Positions 56,134 to 64,000 of a stretch of 64,000 nucleotides of DNA are shown here, in pieces. The stretch lies in contig NC_085882.1 in NCBI RefSeq assembly GCF_035222275.1, positions 3,293,501-3,357,500 of the forward strand, in the 5' to 3' direction. A program made the position numbers and the translations under genes. The notes below the pieces were generated by a model that was given only the letters and a program-made list of their open reading frames with translations, did not search any database and was not told where the DNA came from. Source of the stretch: Podospora bellae-mahoneyi. Taxonomy: Eukaryota > Ascomycota > Sordariomycetes > Sordariales > Podosporaceae. The first letter of the stretch is position 1. Each line of letters opens with the position of its first letter.

Positions 56134-58988
56134 AGTTTGCCCCCCAGGGGAAATAGGACTGCAGTGATCAGGTCAGGAGTGACTGATCAGTAGGTCAGGG
56201 AGGTAGGTGTTCTCGGCGTCGACGTGTTCGTTGTCGTCGAGAGTTGCGTGGTTTCGTGGATTTGTAGCAGGCAGGTGGTTTGTTGTAGTTTTCAAAGGGG
56301 CAACCGGAGCAGGTGTTGGAGGGAAGGGGTGCGGGTTGTGGGAGTTGGGGGGATTTTCAGTCTATGGGTGCCTGGGAAGGCCAGCGGTTTGGGCAGTGGT
56401 CGGGGCGCTTGGCATCCCGTTGCAGGGAGTGGGTCTGGTTGGACGAACCAATGCAGGCTGACAGGGATTGTGTCGCTCTGTGAGGGGGGGGACGCGTAAT
56501 CCAATGCCCAGAGCACCCCTCGCCCAATTGGAGGAGCAGCCCTGCTAACAGCCGGTACCTTGTTTCCCACCGTTTTCTGCTGTGCTCTCTGGGTACCTCG
56601 GCCAAATTCCTTCTCGTCTTCTCCCCTGCGGCTGCGGTCTGAGGGTGACGAAGCCGACTGCTCCTTTGGGAAGAAGGACAGCTTGCTGACGGTGTGCAAA
56701 AGGCCCCAAAATTGATGCCTTGACGACTCGCTGCACAAGTTGACGTTGACAGCATCTTTGTGACGACTACCTCGGTGCGGGGAAGCTGTTTGAGCCTCTT
56801 GACTCTGTCTCTATCTTCTTCATTCTCATTCTCATTCCCGGTCATTGCTCAATTGTGCGGACGGGAGGCAGTTTTCGGCGGATGGACGGACATGTCGGAC
56901 ACAATGGGGTCGAAACACCTGAAAACAGCGGGTCGCCATCCGGGCAGTGCAGATATCAACTCAGAAATTGTGCAATCCTGTTGGTCAACAAGCATCTGCA
57001 CAGCCTCCTAGCTTCTTTGCTACCCATTCGCCCTTGGTACTGATATTCGTGTTGGGGAGAGCATTCTGAAACTTTGACAGCATGACTAACATGTGCATCC
57101 CACCCAAACTAGCAGAGGATCCTCCACTGGCTGGGACTTATTAGACGTGATACTCTCCGCGCTCCCAACCCCTGATAATTCCGAGCTGTTGATATGGCAC
57201 AAGAACCTCGATGACCCCGTTTGTAAAACAAAACGTCCAATGTGGAGTTTCATGCAACAACCGCCGGCCCCATCGCCCCGTTGGGCTCCATTCTCTCCGT
57301 ACAGTATGTAGAAGACTCTTTACTTGCGAAGCCAGCTGATGGACTATCAGTAGCTAGACGAGCCAAACACCGTCTCGCAGATAGGCTTTTCCATCCCATC
57401 CCTCAGCAGACATTGAATGAAGACTTTGGGTGTTTGGCCACCACAAAAATAGCCAGAGTTGCAGAATGCATCACCGGAACAGCAGGACGAAGCAAGCTAC
57501 AGTGCCCCTGTCTCAACTCCGGGAGCAAGACCGGAACGGTGAACGGACGTGGCGCCCACCGAGCGACCGGGCGCTTGCAACGGAACAAATCCCGTCTTCG
57601 GTGAACAAGATCAACCCCCATTCCCGCACCGGACACGGGGAGCGTAAAACGTTGTTTCAACCGATTGTCGGGGCTTCCAAGCCGCCGATCTACCGACCCC
57701 CCAGCCTTGTGGAACCTTTCTCTCCCTTCTTTTCTGCAGATCAGCGCCTTCACTAGCCACAGCTCTTGGCGCGCTTGATGACTGTGCGAACAAAAATAGC
57801 AACAGCCCCAGATCTCTTCCATCATAAACCCACACTCCACACTTTTCACTGCCGACGACATGCAACCAAATCAGACGGGGACGTTTGATGAGGCTTGAGC
57901 ATTCCTCGTCCCATACCATCTCCTGATGAAAGCCACAAGAGACACGAGGCTGCCGGCGGCCTCCCATTTCAACGGGAACTCCCGCATTATCATCACCAGC
58001 GGCACAAACATCCAATTCAGCCCCCATCATCCCCAGAATGGTCGTAGCCGAGATTGACGACTGAGGCTGTGAAAGTCTGCGATGGTAAGGAGACCACTGT
58101 CACACCACCGCCGACATAATACGTGTATTCGAACTGCATGCCAAACCTCGTCTTTGTCGGTCTCGTCACCTTTTGCAAGACATGAAATTGGATGCTTCAA
58201 ACACGAACCACCGAACAGCAAATGGCCCAGCCAGCCAGCCAGACCGCCAGCAGCATCAACAAGCCCAAAGCTAGCGTCTCCGCAAGGCAGCGCATGTTCT
58301 ATTCCGGTCCCCTGGCAAGGCACCGTGATCTTGAGTCCGTTTGCGCAAAGTCAAACCTTCAGCAGTGTCAGCGAGTGCTACACTAGAGCGAAAAGCCCCT
58401 ATCATACCCTCGCAGGTCATGAAGCATCATGCCTTGCAAAGAACGGGTATCGATGTCATGTTGCCTATTTCAAGGTCTTTCCCTGCATGACTTGTTTCCC
58501 ATCCCAACAGAAAATTCATCGGGACTCCCGGCGCATAACCATGCCTCTCCCGTCACTGCCATCCGCCCGTCGGTCTCCGGTCTCGAAAACAGGTTCAAAG
58601 AGAGTGACATCAGTTGTGTGTGCGCCACAACCTTCTCTTTGACATGTGGCTCAGCATGCGTGCGGGATAGCTGTGGCGTAAGTGTGCTGTCAGTCGGAAC
58701 TTTGCCACACTTGCCCATTTGGGCATTACTTGTGGCTCTGTGGCTGTGCTCACAGAGTCGTTTGTGAGTGGTGCTTCGGCAGATCATGGCTCGATCGACG
58801 GCCACAGGCGCCCGCATCAAGGTTTTGGAATCCACAGATCATTAGGGATCGACTTCGTGTTTGGCTTTATCTGCCGATCTCCGGATAGAATATCCTGTCG
58901 GGTGCTATGGAAGTCATTTTGACGAAGCTGGTCCGATGATGGAAAATCCACAAAAGGGGGCATATCAAGGGTTATCTAACTGTCCTCC
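56134..58988. other. long upstream region of the bZIP gene
   Basis: About 2.85 kb. The part next to the bZIP start is probably its promoter and 5' leader, with several short ATG frames on the minus strand. A 186-codon plus-strand frame (58082-58642) opens with ATG directly before a GTAAGG and has no motif, so it is not called. The far end is the 3' flank of the HET gene. Confidence 0.5.
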
Positions 58989-61478
58989 TCATCCAAGCAC
59001 CACTGACTCCCATGATGGTCTCAGATCTGTCCAAGCGATGAGGTCGACTACACCGCTGGCTAGACGGTAGAGTACCCCATCTATCTCTTTCGTGATCAAA
59101 ACACAGAGACCCCATGGAGCTCCTGGCGCGAAATCCTTCCACCCAGGTTGACCATAACTCCGAACATCCCACGCCACCCCAGCCCCGATAACCACGATGC
59201 GGTACGCCCTGCTTGGATCATCAAATATCTGCTCAGCCCACTGCTTCTCCATGAGCATTGTCCTTCCAACGAAGGGAAGCTTGTCGATGTTCGTATCTGG
59301 CTTCGGGGCGGAGGTCATCATGTCAAAGCAGACAGCCGTAGCAGGCGTGTTAAACAATGTCTGTTTCGCCGGGTGAAGCCACAGCGACGCGCAAGTCGTG
59401 GTAAACACCAGCGACCCAGGGATCCTTTCCCCTTTCCCCCTCGCTTCATCACTTACCCCCTCATACCGTCTCGCCTTCCAAGGATTATGCCAACACCCCC
59501 TCCACGAATGCGCCCTCGTCTCCCACTCCCCCCTCTCCGCCAGCCTATCCCCCCTCACCCACTCCTCATCCAAATAATCCCAAAACTCTTCCTCAGTCAT
59601 GTAGTCTAACCCGAACCAAGTCTTGTCCTCTACCACCCTCCTCACCTGCTTCTTATCAGAATACCAAAACGTCACCAAATTCCCCACGTCAGAGGGGTAA
59701 TACCCCCTAAAATACCTCAGCCCGGGTCCATACAGATTCGGCGTGCCAGCTCTCCCACCCCCCTCCCCCCTCAACCCAAACGTAGCCCTAAACCCAGGCC
59801 CGTAATCCACTATCCCGTCCCAGCTCGCCCAGCTCCAACTCGGGATCCCCAACGTTTCATCCCTCCCGACGGCAAAATCATCTGACCGCCATAGCAGTCC
59901 CTGGAGGAGATACCGCTCCGGAATCCCAAACAACATCTCCGTTTCCATTCGTGACGAGAGCACATTCCCCACCCCGGCAAACGCGTTGAGGATATCACTT
60001 CTGAAGGACAGTTCCCTCATGGAGTAAGGAATCGCGCAGCAGGCGTAGGCAACAAAACTTGGCTCAACTTGCAGCCCCGAGGTGGAAGAGTCATGGACTG
60101 TGTCGGCCCCCACCCGGGTGTCATGCTCCCATCTCGCACCTTGGTAACAGCTGAAATACGCGCGCTGATCATCCACAAACACCAACCTTCTTGACAGCTT
60201 TCGTTCCTGAAATGTCCACCCCCTTGTATCCCATCTTGAGCCTCTGATAGCTCTGTCTGCTGCGGGGCCATAGGCAAGACCTATGGAGCTTTCAAACGGG
60301 CCGTCCCATAGGCCGTAAAGGGCTTCGGGGGAAGTGTCTTTGGGGCGGGAGGAAACACCCGGGAGTCCGGGTTTGGAACTCAAGGCAACAATGGTGAAAT
60401 CTGCCATGTGGTAGATGCGATCCATGGCGGTGATTTGGGAGTGTTTGCTTTTTGCGTCGTCCTGGATGATGCAGAGTCTGTCGACCCAGAGGTAGCGTTT
60501 GCCGAGGTCGCGGCAGAGTTGGATTGCGTCTGCCAGGACTGGGGGAAGACGGCTGATATCGAGACCGTGATCACGAGAAAGTTGGTCAATGTTGTCGAGC
60601 TGAAGTTGGAGGTCATCTGCTGGGGTGGGAGAGGTTGTTTCTGGAGTGGCTGCCGCCCAGCAGTAGCTAAGCGCGACATAGTCTGCGTTGGGTGTTGTCC
60701 AGTCCACGATCCTGTTAAGTTGGGTGTCTATCAATCGGAGACCTGGCGGTGCCACCATTGGCATGAGGAGGTCGTTGCATTCGTCTCCGTGGTTGTGTCG
60801 GCAGTCGTCTAACCATGCGGTCAAGTTGGGGAGTGAGATGGGATTTGGCATCCATTGTTCGACATGCTGGAGGTCGTAGCTGTCGTGGCGGTAATAAAGC
60901 ACCAGCTTCAGGACGAGAGGTGTGAATGAAGAGGTCCCGTTGCTTTGAGTAAGGATGACGCCGGGTAGAATACAGATTCGGCCTGTAAGCGAGGGGTTCG
61001 GCGATGGTGCTGCTGTGAGAGTTGACGAATTTGTGTAGGCTGTTGAGGCAACATGCCTCATCAGGAATGGCCTCCACAGACCAAACTTGAAGGCAGATTT
61101 TGAGCCATTAGAAATATGCTGCTGGCCGAAATGTTGAACTGAGTCGCTGACGAGCTGACATATCATACAGTCTCGACGACCTTTGAAGGCATTGAGGTCC
61201 TGGTATGCTATGTCGTCGAATGTGTGTGGGTGAACACCTCTGGGCCCCTGAGACCCGCGGTTCGTGAAACGATAAGCGTCCAACTTCAGGTAGCTGGGCT
61301 CGTCGCAAATTCGAAGGTGGGAGAGATCATTCCAAGACTGACAATTGCCGCATAGGCGTGGGTTGGGAGGGTGTTGCCCCTCACATATCGTGCATGGCAG
61401 TTCAGGTGCTTCGGTGTCGTTGTCAAGCGAAATATCTCGGTCATGAGACATGGCGGATGTTGACAAACCAACCATCAT
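58989..61478 (-). CDS. HET-domain protein with N-terminal Cys region
   Basis: Single exon, 829 residues. The first ~110 residues include a Cys-rich segment (LPCTICEGQ, RLCGNCQSW, RDCMICQLV) typical of many HET proteins and possibly zinc-binding. The HET domain (~267-425) has YVALSYCW, LADAIQLCRDLGKRYLWVDRLCIIQD, IYHMADFTIVALSS and WDTRGWTFQERKLSRR. Downstream is the ILNAFAGVGNVLSSRM and GIPSWSWASWDG block seen in this HET subclass. As a family these are effectors of heterokaryon-incompatibility cell death, though individual roles vary. The first ATG at 61478 is used, but ATG at residue 10 (MSHDRD) is also possible. It is divergent from the second HET gene at the right edge, with an 827-bp shared upstream region. 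No break seen. Confidence 0.92.
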   Translation of the reverse strand: MMVGLSTSAMSHDRDISLDNDTEAPELPCTICEGQHPPNPRLCGNCQSWNDLSHLRICDEPSYLKLDAYRFTNRGSQGPRGVHPHTFDDIAYQDLNAFKGRRDCMICQLVSDSVQHFGQQHISNGSKSAFKFGLWRPFLMRHVASTAYTNSSTLTAAPSPNPSLTGRICILPGVILTQSNGTSSFTPLVLKLVLYYRHDSYDLQHVEQWMPNPISLPNLTAWLDDCRHNHGDECNDLLMPMVAPPGLRLIDTQLNRIVDWTTPNADYVALSYCWAAATPETTSPTPADDLQLQLDNIDQLSRDHGLDISRLPPVLADAIQLCRDLGKRYLWVDRLCIIQDDAKSKHSQITAMDRIYHMADFTIVALSSKPGLPGVSSRPKDTSPEALYGLWDGPFESSIGLAYGPAADRAIRGSRWDTRGWTFQERKLSRRLVFVDDQRAYFSCYQGARWEHDTRVGADTVHDSSTSGLQVEPSFVAYACCAIPYSMRELSFRSDILNAFAGVGNVLSSRMETEMLFGIPERYLLQGLLWRSDDFAVGRDETLGIPSWSWASWDGIVDYGPGFRATFGLRGEGGGRAGTPNLYGPGLRYFRGYYPSDVGNLVTFWYSDKKQVRRVVEDKTWFGLDYMTEEEFWDYLDEEWVRGDRLAERGEWETRAHSWRGCWHNPWKARRYEGVSDEARGKGERIPGSLVFTTTCASLWLHPAKQTLFNTPATAVCFDMMTSAPKPDTNIDKLPFVGRTMLMEKQWAEQIFDDPSRAYRIVVIGAGVAWDVRSYGQPGWKDFAPGAPWGLCVLITKEIDGVLYRLASGVVDLIAWTDLRPSWESVVLG

Positions 61479-62305
61479 AAGTCTAAGGAGCCTTATATTC
61501 TATGTTGATGTCGAATAGAATAGTGGACCAACGGAATTGATGCCCAATGGCTCCCGCTTATGAGAGATAGCTGCAGGAAACTCATTACTGCATCTGATGA
61601 ACAAGCTAGTGGTGCTACCTAAGGTACACACCAATGAATGACCCCTCAGCACAAGAAAGATAGTGTCGAAACAAACCAGCACAGAGTGAACCTGAAAATG
61701 CCGTAGGTAGGCAGTATTCAACCCATCAAAATGGTTTGAGCAGGATGGCGGAAACTCCGCGTGCCAATACCTAGACCGAAAACCAGACAGACAAGCACGG
61801 CAGCTAGATGGGGAACCGTGCCGCAACAACTAGCAGAGCTGCAGATTCCACACCTGCATCACCTCAGGTGTTACGCTCCAGGCTCCCTTCCTGCTGCGTG
61901 GAGGTGCACCATTTCTATCCCGTCAAGTCGCGGTCGGTGAACTTTCCCGCGTTCCATCTTAAATATCTTGCTGACATGTGTAGGAAGACAAGAAGAGGCC
62001 TTTTTCTTTTTGTTCAGAAAACCATTGCCTCGTCGCACGCCCACGACATGAGCATTGAGAGCATTCTTGCAAAGCACGGTATTGACAGAGGCTCGCCATG
62101 CCCAACCGCAACTTCCATTACCGCCGATGGTGTGCCTATCGATGCGCCTTCGATGACAACGAGGCACACAGCCGCAGCCACATTCATGCGGGGTTGACCA
62201 CCTGTTGGATTAAAAGAAATCGACCTGACCCTAGGGGACTCGAGCACCCGGATTTTTCCTTTGTTTTGACGACTGCTACCATTGCATTTCCCAGACTTCC
62301 TCATC
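61479..62305. other. shared upstream region of two divergent HET genes
   Basis: 827 bp between divergent start codons. It must contain both promoters, or a bidirectional one. A 129-codon plus-strand frame at 61808-62197 has no motif and is not called. Confidence 0.55.
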
Positions 62306-64000
62306 ATGCGGTTAATAAACGCCAACACTTTGCGCTTTGAAGAGTTCTTCGAGAAGCCCCTTCCTCCCTATTTGGTTCTATCACATACCTGGGGAGAAGA
62401 TGAAGTCACCTTTCGAGACATGCAACAACCCCACCTGCACCTGGGCAAGTCTGGCTACGCCAAAATCACACAGACATGTCGACTGGCCTGCTCCAAGGCC
62501 ATAGACTATGTCTGGGTCGACACTTGTTGCATTGACAAGACCAGCAGTGCCGAGCTGACCGAGAGCATCAACTCCATGTTCCAGTGGTACCAAAGGGCAG
62601 TGGTCTGCGTCGTACATCTCGCCGACATGGAGTCGGGAGTCGACTTTGGGACCGGTGTCCGGTTCTCCAGATGGATCACCCGGGGATGGACCCTTCAAGA
62701 GTTGATTGCACCGAAAAAGGTTGAATTTTATGACAGCAAATGGAAACTTTGTGGCCAGAAGCCTCGAAACAGCGACGTACTCTCGGCAGCTACAAAAATT
62801 CCGGAGGACCTCCTGTTGGGGAATCATCGAAGTTCCGAGTATTCGGTAGCCCAAAGACTATCCTGGGCTTCATCACGAACAACGACACGTGTCGAAGACG
62901 AGGCGTATTGCCTTTTTGGAATCCTCGAGGTAAACATGCCGCTCATATATGGTGAAGGGAAAATGGCTTTTCGTCGGCTGCAGGAGGAGCTCATCAAGCG
63001 CAGTAACGACATCACAATCTTCGCGTGGCAGCCGACGCGGGAGGAGGTCCAGGAGGGACACTGTGGTGTGCTCGCCGCATCGCCACAAGCATTCGCGCTG
63101 TGCGAGCATGTCTGTGTCTGGAGACCATCGACATCCCACAATCCCCAGTTCGTCCTCACCAACAGAGGCATACAACTGCAAGACATATTTTTTCATCGAA
63201 TGCCCCTGAAGAACGATCAACCAGCGGGCGCAAACGAAAGTCTCAAGAGAGAATACGTTTTCATGGTCGGATTCCTGTCTCGTGGCTCTGGGGTGTATCT
63301 GGGGATCCAGCTGAGAAAGATCGGAGAATCTCTCTTCCTTCGAAAATCACGGCCGCTCAAGATGATCAGCGGGACAGAAAACAAGTCTCTTTTGAAAACG
63401 GATATAGCCACCTGCCATTTCGTGACCGATACGCGACCACTCGATAATGATACACTATTGGCATTTCGCAAACGCTGCACTGAGGTCTCGATTCCTGAGT
63501 GGAGCATGAAACACACCATCCCGTCTGGTTATTGGGACGATCAGGACATGATTCAGTTTCATCTTCCAACATATCTTGTCGGTGCCTTTCTTCTTGAGGG
63601 TGATGTTGGAGGAAAGCGCACCCGCTTCACTGTGCTGTATCGGCGGGAGGGGGAGGACCAGGTACGGATCTACATTCTGGAGACTGCGAAGCATACCGCT
63701 GCTACAACATACATATTTCGTCGTCGAGCCCCTGGGGATATGCTGCACTGGGAAGACTTGGGTTTGGACCACCCTCAAGTACTTGAAGCATCAAATCAAA
63801 CTCAGGTGGTGATCGACAGAAGGCAATTCACCGTTACCGCCAGTCTACCTAGTAAAGCACTAGATTTCTTTGGGAGGACAAAAATAGGCCGATCCTTACA
63901 GTTGGAGGTTGTCGAGAATAGGCCGAAGGGAGACCCGGGGGCCGAGGGTAGGGAGCTCGTTCCATATCGTCAGGGGCGGACAAATCGAAGGCATCGGTCT
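62306..64000 (+). CDS. HET-domain protein, 3' end beyond the window
   Basis: The ATG at 62306 opens 565 codons without a stop up to the window end. It begins MRLINANTLRFEEFF and continues LVLSHTWGEDEVTF, the classic start of the HET-D/HET-E class of HET domains. This is followed by SKAIDYVWVDTCCIDK, SINSMFQWYQRAVVCVVHLA and WITRGWTLQELIAP. The block EDEAYCLFGILEVNMPLIYGEG then matches the conserved region that follows the HET domain in this class. After about residue 260 the sequence has no NACHT signature as far as the window goes. It looks like the stand-alone type with a long beta-rich C-terminal region. Likely role: incompatibility effector. It is divergent to the HET gene at 58989. No break is seen in the visible part. 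Confidence 0.9.
   Translation, partial: MRLINANTLRFEEFFEKPLPPYLVLSHTWGEDEVTFRDMQQPHLHLGKSGYAKITQTCRLACSKAIDYVWVDTCCIDKTSSAELTESINSMFQWYQRAVVCVVHLADMESGVDFGTGVRFSRWITRGWTLQELIAPKKVEFYDSKWKLCGQKPRNSDVLSAATKIPEDLLLGNHRSSEYSVAQRLSWASSRTTTRVEDEAYCLFGILEVNMPLIYGEGKMAFRRLQEELIKRSNDITIFAWQPTREEVQEGHCGVLAASPQAFALCEHVCVWRPSTSHNPQFVLTNRGIQLQDIFFHRMPLKNDQPAGANESLKREYVFMVGFLSRGSGVYLGIQLRKIGESLFLRKSRPLKMISGTENKSLLKTDIATCHFVTDTRPLDNDTLLAFRKRCTEVSIPEWSMKHTIPSGYWDDQDMIQFHLPTYLVGAFLLEGDVGGKRTRFTVLYRREGEDQVRIYILETAKHTAATTYIFRRRAPGDMLHWEDLGLDHPQVLEASNQTQVVIDRRQFTVTASLPSKALDFFGRTKIGRSLQLEVVENRPKGDPGAEGRELVPYRQGRTNRRHRS

Noticed and set aside
58082-58642. Plus-strand frame of 186 codons beginning with ATG
   Set aside because: The ATG is followed at once by a splice-donor-like sequence, the composition is unremarkable and no family motif is present.

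Overview
The window looks like nuclear DNA of a filamentous ascomycete, most likely a Sordariomycete near Sordariales. The evidence is short introns (44-110 nt, mostly 50-66) with GT..AG ends and CTAAC or CTGAC branch motifs, HET-domain genes, a fungal-type NLR, Clr5 and ankyrin proteins, a secreted CE1 esterase, and gene-poor stretches between conserved genes. The species cannot be named from sequence alone. I recognise no transposable element or virus-derived element.

Layout. At 1-374 (-) the 5' end of a gene runs off the left edge. At 2275-2709 (+) there is a small GPI-anchored surface protein, and at 3585-3655 (-) a tRNA-Gln(CUG). At 3815-5622 (-) lies an MFS transporter with three introns, and at 6218-7415 (-) a fructosamine-kinase-like protein with three introns. 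At 8773-14130 (+) a seven-exon gene encodes a fungal NLR of about 1682 residues: alpha/beta hydrolase, NACHT, degenerate WD40. It is followed 428 bp later, on the same strand, by a HET-domain gene (14559-16643).

From about 16.6 to 42 kb the sequence is gene-poor and accessory-like. It holds five small plus-strand genes (21.4, 24.5, 27.9, 29.5 and 34.9 kb), four of which may share a C-terminal helix motif. It also holds three decayed minus-strand genes: an F-box gene (31.3-32.8), an ankyrin gene (33.1-34.2) and a GDPD-like/ankyrin gene (36.7-39.1). A small secreted protein follows at 40541-41068 (-).

From 43 to 56 kb the DNA is conventional: a CE1 acetylxylan/feruloyl-type esterase (+), a Clr5-ankyrin protein (+), a Cys-motif protein and a small Zn-ribbon ORF (+), the ribosome-biogenesis factor SDA1 (-), and a polyglutamine bZIP transcription factor (-) with nearly 2.9 kb of upstream DNA without a gene. 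The right end returns to self/non-self genes: two divergent HET-domain genes (58989-61478 - and 62306-64000+ +, the latter cut by the window edge).

Functionally, the strongest theme is allorecognition and programmed cell death: one NLR and three HET proteins. It sits beside signs of fast gene turnover (decayed F-box and ankyrin genes, small lineage-specific proteins). The co-oriented NLR-HET pair and the small-protein group are the best candidates for something undescribed.
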